In this document: one piece after another, positions 1 to 8,373 of the stretch
Position numbering within the stretch: position 1 is the stretch's first letter
Layout: every line of letters begins with the position of its first letter
Program-made: the position numbers and the translations under genes
The notes under the pieces: model-generated
The model's input: the letters and a program-made list of their open reading frames with translations, nothing else
Told to the model about the DNA's origin: nothing
Databases searched by the model: none
Source: Nitrosomonas sp.
GTDB taxonomy: Bacteria > Pseudomonadota > Gammaproteobacteria > Burkholderiales > Nitrosomonadaceae
DNA length: 38,949 nt
Direction of reading: 5' to 3'
Assembly: GCA_017984435.1 (NCBI GenBank)
Contig: JAGNZK010000029.1
Location: 1 to 38,949 of the forward strand

Positions 1-19
1 CATGTAACTCTCGCTAAAT

Positions 20-42
20 TTGCAGGAAATTGCTGCAATTTT
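20..42 (+). terminator. weak hairpin, possible terminator of a gene left of the window
   Basis: A 6-bp inverted repeat TTGCAG / CTGCAA (20-25 and 33-38) encloses a 7-nt loop and is followed by four T residues. It could end a plus-strand gene outside the window, or act weakly for the minus-strand VanZ gene, whose stop is about 80 bp away. The stem is short and AT-rich, so this is only a suggestion. Confidence 0.25.
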
Positions 43-123
43 ACCAAGAACTGGTGAATTTAACCGCTCAAATTTATCTATTCATTACATAAAATCACAT
101 TGTTATGGGTTATTCAGAGCGGA

Positions 124-1140
124 CTAATTAATTTTTCTAGTCATACCCAGAAGTCTAATTAAGACCATGCCGACAATCCCCCCCGCTGCATCAATCAAAA
201 AATCGGTAACCAGAGGAGTTCGTCCGTCAATGTAAAGTTGTACGATCTCCGTACCGCCGGCCATCATCAGAATGATCGCCATGATTTGAATGTCGGGCTG
301 TTTTTTCAGCATTAAACAAAGAATCAGTCCGAGTAAGAAAAAAAAGCACACATGCCAAACTTTGGATAAATCCCATGGAATGACTGTTTTAAACGCGGGA
401 CTGTCGGTGTCAATCCGCATTTCGATTTGATGCGATACCGAGTCTTTCATATTACCCGGCAAGCTCGTTCCGATGATGATGGAAATAAAGGCAGAAGCGA
501 GCAATACGCGGAAAAGCATGGATCGTTTTTCTGCGAAAAGGCACGAGCCGGTCAATAGTAGAAAAAAAGCACCCCATGAAAAAAGAATGATGTTTCTGAT
601 CCGTGAATATGTCTGTGTTTCGCTGACCGGATAAAGTTGGAGATTTCTTAACTGGAGCGAGCCGGTGGATTGGTTTAATTCTGCGGCTACCCAGATACCT
701 TGGGTTCTCGGGGTAATGTAAAAAGAATTGCGGTAACTTTGCCAATCATGAGTATCGGTTAGTGAAGCCACAGCATGTGACAAATCCCAACGGTCTTTTT
801 TTCCGTTATTTTGCACCAGGATAAGCCTTGCCAGGTTCCATGGTTTTTTGCCCAACACCACATTGTCACATTTCATTTCGGCGGAAAATATTAACATGGT
901 GCCTTTTTCAACCATTGGAAGATTCTGATAGGCGCCGGCGCCAGTTTGAGAATCCCTGGAGAAAAGCGTTAATTCGTTTTCGGTAATATCAACCCAACTG
1001 TTTTTAGATGCCATGATTTTCCAATTGCCGGTTAGAAGATCAGGCCCAATTTGTTGATAGCGATCAATCCATAAATGGGCAGCAATGGTTGCAACCGCCA
1101 GAAAAATGAACAGAAAGCTATTTGTTTTTAATAGAGGCAT
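124..1140 (-). CDS. VanZ-domain membrane protein with an extracytoplasmic N-terminal domain
   Basis: This 338-residue protein has one N-terminal membrane segment (about residues 8-24). A soluble region of about 150 residues follows, rich in beta-prone sequence (SWVDITENELTLFSRDS, then RTQGIWVAAELNQSTGSLQLRNLQL). Four hydrophobic segments make up the C-terminal half. The C-terminus carries the VanZ-like pattern: KVWHVCFFFLLG, then GGTEIVQLYIDGR, then TDFLIDAAGG. VanZ family proteins are small multi-spanning membrane proteins; some are linked to teicoplanin resistance, but most have no known function, and proteobacterial members often lie near exopolysaccharide genes. The N-terminal part resembles a jelly-roll or carbohydrate-binding fold by composition only, which is inference. 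The VanZ assignment is fairly secure; the role is unknown. Confidence 0.8.
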   Translation of the reverse strand: MPLLKTNSFLFIFLAVATIAAHLWIDRYQQIGPDLLTGNWKIMASKNSWVDITENELTLFSRDSQTGAGAYQNLPMVEKGTMLIFSAEMKCDNVVLGKKPWNLARLILVQNNGKKDRWDLSHAVASLTDTHDWQSYRNSFYITPRTQGIWVAAELNQSTGSLQLRNLQLYPVSETQTYSRIRNIILFSWGAFFLLLTGSCLFAEKRSMLFRVLLASAFISIIIGTSLPGNMKDSVSHQIEMRIDTDSPAFKTVIPWDLSKVWHVCFFFLLGLILCLMLKKQPDIQIMAIILMMAGGTEIVQLYIDGRTPLVTDFLIDAAGGIVGMVLIRLLGMTRKIN

Positions 1141-1277
1141 ACCATTTTAGCTATTGGGGTGTATCAATGTCTGGCTCCTATGAAGTTTTGGGACTGAGAG
1201 CTACCCACATCTTCATATGAACTTCTTTTTAGGTATGCCTACAGGCACGTTTTAATGTGCGCTAGTTTCTGGTCTCT

Positions 1278-1352
1278 CTAGAAATATTGAATCATTAAAG
1301 CAATATATCCGACAGCAAAAATTGCGAGGGCAATAATAACAAGCTTCTTCAT
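1278..1352 (-). CDS. 24-residue single-span membrane peptide
   Basis: A short open frame encodes MKKLVIIALAIFAVGYIALM followed by IQYF. It has two N-terminal lysines, then an uninterrupted hydrophobic stretch of about 20 residues, as expected for one membrane span with the N-terminus inside. A clear ribosome-binding sequence, AAAGGAA, lies about 9 nt before the ATG (plus-strand positions about 1362-1368), which is the main support for a real gene. It sits between the VanZ gene and the DNA glycosylase gene, all on the same strand. I do not recognise a family. It could be a membrane microprotein or a toxin-like peptide; no antisense partner is evident. Confidence 0.5.
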   Translation of the reverse strand: MKKLVIIALAIFAVGYIALMIQYF

Positions 1353-1411
1353 CGCGTTAATTCCTTTCAGTTAAATGTTCATCTGTTAGTAATTGCTGTT
1401 TTACAGTCCAT

Positions 1412-1432
1412 AAGTAAAACGCATCCCATGCG
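1412..1432 (-). terminator. putative rho-independent terminator after the DNA glycosylase gene
   Basis: Read on the minus strand, CGCAT-GGG-ATGCG forms a 5-bp stem with a 3-nt loop, followed directly by TTTTACTT. It lies about 30 bp downstream of the glycosylase stop codon and before the 24-residue peptide gene, so it would separate the six-gene operon from that gene. The stem is short, so confidence is modest. Confidence 0.4.
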
Positions 1433-1458
1433 CTGCCGTCAAGTGCTATTGTGGCGTC

Positions 1459-2016
1459 TTATGACGCTTGAAGAGTCAATCGCTCTGATATCACACTACC
1501 GGTTTCTGGCTCAAGCGCTGCATAAATTGTTTTACGCCATATTTTGCATTTATTATCAAAAGATAATCGGGCATTAGCGGGACTGGTGGAAGGCAGACGC
1601 GCAAGTTTTATTTGGCGCAAGTCATTTGCAGGTAATACATAACGCTTAAAGCAAGCCTCGGCTTTCCCGCCGTTAAAAAATACATGCGTAATTTTCGTAT
1701 GTATGGTGAAAAAAGATTGAAAGTCGTTGCTGATCTGAGTATCTGCTTCAATGCTGGAATCCAGACTGCCCGAGCGTCTGCAGGATTTGAGCACATCCCA
1801 AAGCGCAATGGGCGACGATCGCAATGCCGCTATTTTTTCCGCGTAGGGCGCATCCGAGTGGAGTTGCAGCAGCTGTGCAATGATCGGCCAGAAGGCGTTG
1901 CGGCGATGTGCGTAATATTGATTGGCTGCTAGTGAAGCCTCACCGGGCATGCTGCCGAGGATCAGAATTTTTGCATGATTGCCCGCGATGGGTTGAAAAC
2001 TATGGACAGTCGGCAT
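1459..2016 (-). CDS. hypoxanthine-type DNA glycosylase (uracil-DNA glycosylase superfamily)
   Basis: This 185-residue protein shows motif I of the family as ILGSMPGEASL (residues 18-29), followed by NQYYAHRRNAFW (32-43), typical of the DNA-deoxyinosine/hypoxanthine glycosylase (HDG) branch. A later LWDVLKSC segment, the FFNGGKAEACF segment, and the LPSTSPANA segment in the last third complete the fold. Such enzymes excise deaminated purines (hypoxanthine) as base-excision repair. No active-site substitution is obvious; the usual Asn is present in YYAHRRN (N40). It is the last gene of the minus-strand operon, starting 16 bp after the phosphoglycerate mutase gene. A Mug/UDG-like activity on other lesions cannot be excluded from sequence. 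Confidence 0.85.
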   Translation of the reverse strand: MPTVHSFQPIAGNHAKILILGSMPGEASLAANQYYAHRRNAFWPIIAQLLQLHSDAPYAEKIAALRSSPIALWDVLKSCRRSGSLDSSIEADTQISNDFQSFFTIHTKITHVFFNGGKAEACFKRYVLPANDLRQIKLARLPSTSPANARLSFDNKCKIWRKTIYAALEPETGSVISERLTLQAS

Positions 2017-2032
2017 ACTGAGTGATCGGAGA

Positions 2033-2773
2033 TTATGTCAGATGATCCACATAATAATGCCGGATAACGTTGCATTGCTGATCCAGCTCATAGACCAATG
2101 GGCGGCCGGTGGCCAGTGTTAACTTCATGACTTGTCCGGGGGTGAGTTGATCCAATAGCATCATTAAGGTGCGCAGCGTATTTTTGTGGGAAACGATGAG
2201 TATTTGTTTTCCCTGTTGTAATTCGGATTGAATGGTTTTTTGCCAGTAGGGTTTGAAGCGTGCGAGGGTTTGCTGCATGCTCTCTCCCCGCGGCAGTACA
2301 TCTTTATCAATACCGGCGTAACCGGATTGATTTCCTGGAAAGCGCGGATCCTGCGGATCCAGATAGGGAGGCGCCGCATCAAATTTGATTTGACAGCCCA
2401 GGATGGGCCAGATGCCGAATTTCTTGATGGCCGACCAGCGCTCCATGCCTTCCAGTGCGCCGTAGTGACGCTCATTCAGACGCCAGTTTTCTTGCACCGG
2501 AATGTTATCCAATTGCATGGCGGGCAGCACAATTTGTGCTGTGGTTCTGGCACGTTGCAGTGTGGAAGAAAAGCACAGATCGAATGTGAAGCCTGCCTGC
2601 TTGAGCAAATAAGCCGCTTGTTCCGCTTCGTTCTCACCTTTAGGACTCAAGGCAACATCACTCCAGCCGGTAAATATCTTGTCGCGGTTCCACACGCTTT
2701 GTCCATGCCGCAGCAGCACAAGTTTTGTGATTCTTGGTGGTGGATTTCTTACCGGGACGAGGGTCGGTGGCAT
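2033..2773 (-). CDS. gpmA: 2,3-bisphosphoglycerate-dependent phosphoglycerate mutase
   Basis: The protein is 246 residues with the start at 2773. It carries the histidine-phosphatase signature [12 protein letters not shown], with the phosphorylated His at residue 23, followed by [13 protein letters not shown]. The acid/base glutamate region ERHYGALEG starts at residue 101, and the second histidine is in SHKNTLR (usually SHGNSLR). dPGM interconverts 3- and 2-phosphoglycerate in glycolysis and gluconeogenesis. The frame is open back to 2842, but that would overlap the desaturase gene by about 64 bp; the ATG at 2773 begins 5 bp after the desaturase stop, so I chose it. The segment between the two core motifs differs from enteric GpmA ([16 protein letters not shown]), so a related phosphatase is possible. 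Confidence 0.8.
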   Translation of the reverse strand: MPPTLVPVRNPPPRITKLVLLRHGQSVWNRDKIFTGWSDVALSPKGENEAEQAAYLLKQAGFTFDLCFSSTLQRARTTAQIVLPAMQLDNIPVQENWRLNERHYGALEGMERWSAIKKFGIWPILGCQIKFDAAPPYLDPQDPRFPGNQSGYAGIDKDVLPRGESMQQTLARFKPYWQKTIQSELQQGKQILIVSHKNTLRTLMMLLDQLTPGQVMKLTLATGRPLVYELDQQCNVIRHYYVDHLT

Positions 2774-2778
2774 TCGCG

Positions 2779-3840
2779 TTATTGTCGCTGAGATGTGCTG
2801 GCAGCGGCTGATTCGCGCCAAATGTGCCGCAACGCATCCCATAGCCCGCTACGTATCGTTTTAATGTATTGCGTATTGTCGGTTAAACCATTGACCAGGC
2901 GGCGTTGTGCTTTTCCCAGATTATGATAGGGCATGCTCATAAACAGATGATGCGTGGCGTGGTAACGCAACCCGACCGGTGCCCATAGCGGGGTGATCAG
3001 GAAATTGCCCGGTATATTGATCGAATCCAGATATTGTTCCGCCAGCGTCATCTTTTGTTCGCCTGGATTGCGATAGGCATGTGCGGCCAGGGTGCGCAGT
3101 GAATTGAGGAGGAAAACAGTCACCGAAATCAGATACCACAGTACCAGCAGCGAATAGGGAAATACTTGTAGCGCAACCAATGTAATGATGATTGCGCCAA
3201 ACAGGCAGGCACCCAGTTCCTGCTGGCGCCAATTAAGATCGTTGCGGATGGCATTTGCAGCGCGTCGGTAGGTGGGATCAATGGTTAGCGACGAAGCGCG
3301 CTCCCAAACAATCTTGCGCAGCGGCGGAATCAGGTAGGACAACGGTGTCAGCAACACGAAGCGTGCGACCATAAAAATCGGTATGAGGAAAGACAACAGT
3401 ACGTAGATAACCATCTCCGCGGGTCTGCGCGTCGCAAACGGCAGATATTCACCATCCGCGCTGGTGCCATACACATCCGGCTTGTGGTGGTCATTATGCA
3501 CGCCGTCGTAGGTAAACGACGGAATCATGAACGGGATGCCACAGAGGATGTTCCATACCCAACGGAAATTTTGGAACGTGCCTTTCTTCAAATGCGCCAG
3601 CTCATGCACAAAAACCGCCGATCGATACAATGCCAGTACCGCTACCACGAATCCGCCTAATTGCCATAGCGAAAAAAACGGTGATAACAACGCGGTGAAG
3701 AAAGCCGCCCAGCCCAGTGTGATGTGAAATAGAAAATCGCTCCAATAGATCCATGGATTCGGCGTCATCAGATCACGTACCAGATGATGAGCCTCGCGCA
3801 GTGGAAATTCTTTGACGTAGGGTGGTTTTTGTTCAGTCAC
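2779..3840 (-). CDS. membrane fatty acid desaturase
   Basis: This 353-residue integral membrane protein has the three histidine boxes that bind the di-iron centre: HELAH (79-83), HNDHH (115-119) and HATHH (294-298). Hydrophobic stretches near residues 35-75 and 145-175, and another pair around 210-245, fit the usual four-span desaturase topology with histidines facing the cytoplasm. Such enzymes introduce a double bond (or hydroxyl) into acyl chains using oxygen. The substrate cannot be told from sequence. It lies in an operon between a HIT protein and phosphoglycerate mutase, which is not a standard fatty-acid synthesis context. The start at 3840 ([12 protein letters not shown]) leaves a 33-bp gap to the preceding gene. 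Confidence 0.9.
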   Translation of the reverse strand: MTEQKPPYVKEFPLREAHHLVRDLMTPNPWIYWSDFLFHITLGWAAFFTALLSPFFSLWQLGGFVVAVLALYRSAVFVHELAHLKKGTFQNFRWVWNILCGIPFMIPSFTYDGVHNDHHKPDVYGTSADGEYLPFATRRPAEMVIYVLLSFLIPIFMVARFVLLTPLSYLIPPLRKIVWERASSLTIDPTYRRAANAIRNDLNWRQQELGACLFGAIIITLVALQVFPYSLLVLWYLISVTVFLLNSLRTLAAHAYRNPGEQKMTLAEQYLDSINIPGNFLITPLWAPVGLRYHATHHLFMSMPYHNLGKAQRRLVNGLTDNTQYIKTIRSGLWDALRHIWRESAAASTSQRQ

Positions 3841-3873
3841 TTGTCGTCTCGCATGGTTTTGCAGTGTTTTCGT

Positions 3874-4338
3874 TTACGGCCAGTAGAATTGGATATGTTC
3901 CATGATCAGTTGATTGATCGCCGTATCCGTTTTGTTCACTTGTCCCAGGTTCGGCATGGCCGGCCAGCCCGCATCCATAAATGCCATATCCGCAAACTGT
4001 TTGGGCTGAGCATAGCGTGGCAGCACATGAAAATGCACATCCGGATCGACCATCATCAACATCAGATAATTAATTTTGTCATACTGAAATGCTTTTACCA
4101 GTGCAGATTCCATGTGCCCGGTGACTGTATGGAGTTCAGCGAAACTCGCCGGGCTGAGCGCTGAGAATGCCTGAACAGGTTCGTGGGCGGCTAAAACCAG
4201 CGCGCCAAGCGTCGCTTGGGCTGGGCGTAGCATGACAGACCAGTATTGATATTGACGGATAATGGTCTGTGGTGCGCCAAACTTGCGCATTGTTGCATTC
4301 AAGCTGTGCGATTCTATGGATGGATTGGGTTGGTTCAT
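3874..4338 (-). CDS. HIT-family protein with Asp in place of the first motif His
   Basis: The protein is 154 residues. The C-terminal half has the HIT signature in the form DVHFHVLPRY. In the family pattern H-x-H-x-H-x-x, the first His is Asp here, while the middle (nucleophilic) and third His are kept. HIT proteins are nucleotide hydrolases or transferases (Ap4A hydrolase, Hint, GalT-like phosphorylases). A central segment (LTVTG-type helix, then DKINYLMLMMVD) matches the usual HIT fold. The ATG overlaps the stop codon of the nucleotidyltransferase gene by one base (TGATG), so the two are probably translated together. A role in the same nucleotide-linked pathway as that enzyme is inference. 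Confidence 0.8.
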   Translation of the reverse strand: MNQPNPSIESHSLNATMRKFGAPQTIIRQYQYWSVMLRPAQATLGALVLAAHEPVQAFSALSPASFAELHTVTGHMESALVKAFQYDKINYLMLMMVDPDVHFHVLPRYAQPKQFADMAFMDAGWPAMPNLGQVNKTDTAINQLIMEHIQFYWP

Positions 4339-5105
4339 CAGGGATGCTCACTGAAAATCATACCGGCTTTGGCCAGGTCTTCGATGAAATCGATCTCACA
4401 CCAGCGATATCCTTTGACTGAACAGGAATTGACCAGATGCTGTTTGGCTAAGGCATCAATGATTGACAGATACCACGACTTCAATTCAGCCGGATGACGC
4501 AGCGCGGATTCGACCGCCTGACTGAAAATCTGCGGGCCTTGCTCACGAAAATAAATCAGGCCGATGGATTCTGCATCCACTTGATGCGGCGGGATAATTT
4601 TGCTGACTTGTTTCACCCATCCATCAGTGTTCAATTGCACTTTCATATCGTCGGCATCATAAGTATTTTTGTAGTCGACACTGAGTGTAATCGGCGCTGG
4701 CTCTGAATTCAAGACCTGCGCGAGGAGTGCGGATTCGATTACCGTGTCGCCGTTCAGCAGCAGAAAATTTCCTGTCATTGTGGTGCGTGCAATCCAGCAA
4801 CTGGCAAGATTATCCGCTACTTCAAAAAAAGGATTGAACAGAATTTTAATGTTGGGGTGATCTGCATAGCGTTGTTGCAATAATGCTTCGATCAACCCGA
4901 CCTGAAAGCCCGAGATAATCGTGATCTCATCTACGCCAACTGCAAGCAAAGCATCGATTTGCCAGGCTAATACCGGTTTTTCCGCCACGAGCAGCAAGCA
5001 TTTGGGGGTATTTTCAGTCAGTGGCAAAAGCCGCCGTCCCTGTCCGGCGCTGAGGATGATGGCCTTGGTGTGTTTGGTCGATTGAGTGGCTTGATTATTG
5101 GTCAT
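4338..5105 (-). CDS. LicC-like NTP transferase (sugar- or choline-phosphate nucleotidyltransferase)
   Basis: The protein is 255 residues. The N-terminus has the nucleotide-binding signature AIILSAGQGRRLLPLT followed by TPKCLL, where the Lys contacts phosphate. LLLNGDTVIES supplies the metal-binding Asp, and the C-terminal EIDFIEDLAKA resembles the second metal site of LicC/CTP:phosphocholine cytidylyltransferases. These enzymes join NTP and a phosphorylated alcohol or sugar to make an activated head group. The protein is short and lacks the left-handed beta-helix of GlmU-type enzymes. It is followed with a one-base overlap by the HIT gene and preceded by cysteine desulfurase with a 13-bp gap. 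The exact substrate (choline phosphate, another aminoalcohol, or a sugar phosphate) is not determinable here. Confidence 0.8.
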   Translation of the reverse strand: MTNNQATQSTKHTKAIILSAGQGRRLLPLTENTPKCLLLVAEKPVLAWQIDALLAVGVDEITIISGFQVGLIEALLQQRYADHPNIKILFNPFFEVADNLASCWIARTTMTGNFLLLNGDTVIESALLAQVLNSEPAPITLSVDYKNTYDADDMKVQLNTDGWVKQVSKIIPPHQVDAESIGLIYFREQGPQIFSQAVESALRHPAELKSWYLSIIDALAKQHLVNSCSVKGYRWCEIDFIEDLAKAGMIFSEHP

Positions 5106-5118
5106 AAATGAATTGATT

Positions 5119-6276
5119 TTAGTTTGAAAGACTGCTGATGCGCCTCAGTGCTTCGGTAATATTTTTTGTTGTTTGGAGAAAATCTTCCACCTGCGCCATC
5201 GTATTGTTGCCACCCAGGCTGACACGTACCGCACAACGTGCCAGCATCGGATCAACCTGCATGGCGGCGAGCACATGACTTTGTCCCGGATTAACGCTGG
5301 AACAGGCGGCACCGGCGGCGACAGCAAAACCGGCTTTATCCAGTTTAACCACCAACGTATCGCCTTCAATATCCGGCAAGGCAAAATAGCAGGTATTCGG
5401 TATGCGTGCGGCAGCGGCACCAAAAATCACCGCACCCATGGCAATCAAGCCTTTTTCCAGGTGATCCCGCAATTTGGAAACATGGATGGCAGTTTCTGGC
5501 ATGCGAGACTTGGCTAATTCGCAAGCAACGCCAAAGCCGACAATTGCGGGCACATTCTCCGTGCCGGAGCGTAATCCGTTTTCATGGCCACCGCCATAAA
5601 TCAATGGTTTTAACAATAACCGTTTGTCGACGATCAAAGCCGCCGCGCCTTTGGGGCCATAAATCTTGTGCGCGGATAAGGTCATTGCATGCACTTTCAA
5701 TGCGGCAAAATCCAACGGGATTTTCCCCAGTCCCTGAATGGCATCGGTATGCATGTAAGCGCCGTGTGATCGCGCCATTTCAGCGATGCCGGCGACATCC
5801 TGAATCACGCCGGTTTCATTATTGGCTAACATCACGGAAACCAACCCCGGTTTATTGACGTGCATTGCCGCATTCGCGGCATCCAAATCAACTTGTCCAG
5901 ATGGATTGACTGCTAATTGATGTGTCGTCCATTGGTCACAGCTACGCCGTGCCAGCGCTTGTGCCGGTTTCAATACACAGGGATGTTCAATCGCACTGAT
6001 AAAAAGATTTCCCGGCTTCAAACTATCCGCTGCACCGCGAATAAATAGATTATTGGCTTCCGAGCCGCCGCTGGTAAAAATCACCTGCACCGGCTGCACA
6101 CCCACGGCATCAGCCACCTGCTTGCGCGCCTTATCAATCGCACGCCGGGCAACCATGCCATACGCATGACGACTGGACGCATTGCCGAATTCCTGCTGAA
6201 AATACGGCAGCATGGCTTCCAGCACGGCATCTTCAAGGCGGGTGGTGGCGTTGTGGTCGAAATAAACTTGTTCCAT
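5119..6276 (-). CDS. cysteine desulfurase, NifS/IscS family
   Basis: With the ATG at 6276 this is a 385-residue PLP enzyme beginning MEQVYFDHNAT. It has the EHPC and NNETG segments of the family, the PLP lysine in LSAHKIYGPKG (K204), and the reactive cysteine in AAGAACSS (C325) followed by a short loop. NifS/IscS takes sulfur from cysteine for Fe-S clusters or thio-modification. The family commonly sits with iscU/iscA or nif genes; neither is seen here, so this looks like a stand-alone paralogue. The frame opens earlier with TTG at 6300, but that adds no conserved sequence. No strong ribosome-binding site is seen for either start. It is probably the first gene of the six-gene minus-strand operon. 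Confidence 0.88.
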   Translation of the reverse strand: MEQVYFDHNATTRLEDAVLEAMLPYFQQEFGNASSRHAYGMVARRAIDKARKQVADAVGVQPVQVIFTSGGSEANNLFIRGAADSLKPGNLFISAIEHPCVLKPAQALARRSCDQWTTHQLAVNPSGQVDLDAANAAMHVNKPGLVSVMLANNETGVIQDVAGIAEMARSHGAYMHTDAIQGLGKIPLDFAALKVHAMTLSAHKIYGPKGAAALIVDKRLLLKPLIYGGGHENGLRSGTENVPAIVGFGVACELAKSRMPETAIHVSKLRDHLEKGLIAMGAVIFGAAAARIPNTCYFALPDIEGDTLVVKLDKAGFAVAAGAACSSVNPGQSHVLAAMQVDPMLARCAVRVSLGGNNTMAQVEDFLQTTKNITEALRRISSLSN

Positions 6277-6358
6277 GAATCGCGCTGTGTGATGAATCAA
6301 TAAAGGACAGTATGATAAACCTTAATGCGAGTTTGATGACGGTAAGTGTGCATTTGGT

Positions 6359-6502
6359 CTAGTTGGTTTCAAAACGTCGAATTACCGACTCCGCTACGGC
6401 CTCCTGCATCAATTGGGGCAGCGTGGGATCCAGCGATCGGTAGTTTAAGAACTGCATTTCCAGATGCTTGAGTGACTCCTGCAAGTGATCATAGTCGATC
6501 AT
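6359..6502 (-). pseudogene. truncated HepT/HI0074-like nucleotidyltransferase substrate-binding protein
   Basis: A 47-residue frame reads MIDYDHLQESLKHLEMQFLN, then YRSLDPTLPQLMQEAVAESV, and stops soon after at IRRFETN. This matches the first third of the HI0074/HepT-like family, whose members run to about 130-140 residues and carry a conserved ESVIQRFE-type helix followed by an aromatic-rich segment (YELAWK). The present frame stops directly after that helix. Full-length members pair with a MNT-type minimal nucleotidyltransferase as a toxin-antitoxin-like module; no such partner is nearby. It probably remains as a fragment of a lost pair. Family recall is from motif shape only. Confidence 0.5.
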
Positions 6503-6630
6503 AGGGTTGGTTAAATAGTTGGAGTGATGAGGAATTATAAACGAATAATGAAGTGATAGAATGCGGCTGCTTGTTAAGAAAATGCTGAATCTTCCTTCTC
6601 TAAAATAATAAAAATCAGAATTAAGGACGC

Positions 6631-8373
6631 ATGAACCATCAATCTCTGTCAGCTTTCATTTGGTCGGTCGCCGATCTGTTGCGTGGCGATTACAAACAAT
6701 CCGATTATGGCAAGATCATCTTGCCATTTACCGTGTTGCGCCGTTTGGATTGCGTTTTGGAATCTACCAAAGCCGCTGTGCTGGCAGAACATGAAGAAAA
6801 GAAGAAACTCGTCTTAAACGCCGATCCCTTCCTGCTCCGTAAAGCCCGGCAAAGTTTCTATAACATTTCGCCCCTGGATATGAAGAAGCTGATGGGCGAT
6901 CAAGACCATATCAAGGAAAATCTATTTTCCTATATCCAAGGTTTTTCAGAAGCGGTGCGGGATATATTCGAGCGTTTTGAGTTTTATGCCCAGATCGACA
7001 AACTGGCTAAATCCGGCCTGCTGTATCAAGTCACTGAAAAGTTCGTCAATGTCGACTTGCACCCCGACAAAGTCAGTAACAGCCAAATGGGGCTGGTGTT
7101 TGAAGAACTTATCCGCAAGTTTGCTGAAATCTCCAACGAAACCGCAGGGGAACACTTTACCCCGCGTGAAGTGATCCGCCTGATGGTTAATCTGCTGTTC
7201 ATCGAAGATGATCAAGTGCTGGCAAAAGCGAGGGTCGTCCGCACCATTTACGACCCCACGGCAGGAACGGGCGGGATGCTGTCGGTCGCGGGTGAATATC
7301 TGGAAGAACATAACCCCGAAGCCCGCCTCACCATGTTTGGGCAGGAACTCAACCCGGAATCCTATGCTATCTGCAAAGCCGATATGCTGATAAAAGGGCA
7401 GGATGTCGCCAATATCGTGTTCGGCAATACTTTTTCAGAAGACGGCCACCCACATAAGAAGTTTGACTATATGCTGTCCAATCCGCCCTTTGGTGTGGAG
7501 TGGAAGAAAGTAGAAAAAGAAGTCCGCAAGGAATATGAGCAACAAGGATTCAATGGCCGATTCGGGGCGGGCTTGCCGCGTGTGTCTGATGGTTCGCTGC
7601 TGTTTCTGCTGCACCTGATCAGCAAGATGCGTCCAGCCAACGATGGCGGTAGCCGCTTTGGCATTGTCCTCAATGGTTCTCCGCTGTTCACGGGCGGTGC
7701 AGGTTCGGGTGAAAGCGAAATCCGCCGCTATGTGCTGGAGAACGACCTTGTAGAAGCGATTATTGGCTTGCCGACCGATATGTTTTACAACACGGGCATT
7801 AGCACTTATGTCTGGATACTCAGCAATCGCAAAATGGGGCCTCGCAAAGGCACCGTGCAATTGATCGATGCGAGTGGCTTCTGGCAGAAAATGCGCAAAA
7901 GCATTGGCTCAAAACGCAAAGAATTATCGGGTGACCATATTATCGAGATTACCCGCCTATTCGGGCAATTCATCGAGACCAGTGAGGGTAAAAAGCCGAT
8001 TTCCAGAATCTTTAAGAACGGTGATTTTGGTTATCGCACCATCACCGTTGAACGTCCGTTAAAAGACGAGAACGGCAAAATCATTCTCGGTGAAAAAGGC
8101 AAGCTAAAAGGCAAACCGCAACCGGATTCCAGTCTACGTGATACTGAAAACGTGCCGCTCAATGAAGACGTGGAAACCTATTTCAAGCGCGAAGTGCTGC
8201 CCCATGCGCCGGATGCGTGGATAGACCATGACAAAACCAAGATTGGCTATGAAATCCCGTTCAATCGGCATTTTTACGTGTTCGAACCGCCGCGTGAACT
8301 GGTGGAGATTGATGCGGACTTGAAGCAATGCACGGATCGTATCCTGACCATGATTGCAGGGCTGACGGGATGA
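6631..8373 (+). CDS. hsdM: type I restriction-modification methyltransferase subunit
   Basis: This 580-residue protein starts with the helical HsdM N-terminal domain ([20 protein letters not shown]). The Rossmann methylase domain follows, with the SAM-binding motif [10 protein letters not shown] beginning at residue 208 and the catalytic NPPF motif of N6-adenine methylases at residue 284. HsdM works as an M2S complex with the specificity subunit HsdS to methylate adenine in bipartite sites. No hsdS or hsdR is found in the window. The next gene is a DUF1016/YhcG frame that starts on the hsdM stop (ATGA). It may be an orphan methylase remnant of a complete island; whether it is active without its S subunit is doubtful. 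The catalytic motifs themselves look intact. Confidence 0.93.
   Translation: MNHQSLSAFIWSVADLLRGDYKQSDYGKIILPFTVLRRLDCVLESTKAAVLAEHEEKKKLVLNADPFLLRKARQSFYNISPLDMKKLMGDQDHIKENLFSYIQGFSEAVRDIFERFEFYAQIDKLAKSGLLYQVTEKFVNVDLHPDKVSNSQMGLVFEELIRKFAEISNETAGEHFTPREVIRLMVNLLFIEDDQVLAKARVVRTIYDPTAGTGGMLSVAGEYLEEHNPEARLTMFGQELNPESYAICKADMLIKGQDVANIVFGNTFSEDGHPHKKFDYMLSNPPFGVEWKKVEKEVRKEYEQQGFNGRFGAGLPRVSDGSLLFLLHLISKMRPANDGGSRFGIVLNGSPLFTGGAGSGESEIRRYVLENDLVEAIIGLPTDMFYNTGISTYVWILSNRKMGPRKGTVQLIDASGFWQKMRKSIGSKRKELSGDHIIEITRLFGQFIETSEGKKPISRIFKNGDFGYRTITVERPLKDENGKIILGEKGKLKGKPQPDSSLRDTENVPLNEDVETYFKREVLPHAPDAWIDHDKTKIGYEIPFNRHFYVFEPPRELVEIDADLKQCTDRILTMIAGLTG

Noticed and set aside
1452-1465. GCGTC-TTAT-GACGC hairpin at the end of the DNA glycosylase gene
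   Set aside because: It overlaps the stop codon and has no T-run; the CGCAT-GGG-ATGCG hairpin further downstream is the better terminator.
2774-2842. N-terminal extension of the phosphoglycerate mutase to 2842
   Set aside because: It would overlap the desaturase gene by about 64 bp and carries no conserved sequence; the ATG at 2773 follows the desaturase stop by 5 bp.
8328-8369. Upstream ATG at 8328 for the YhcG-like gene
   Set aside because: It lies inside hsdM and adds non-conserved residues; the ATGA overlap at 8370 fits translational coupling better.
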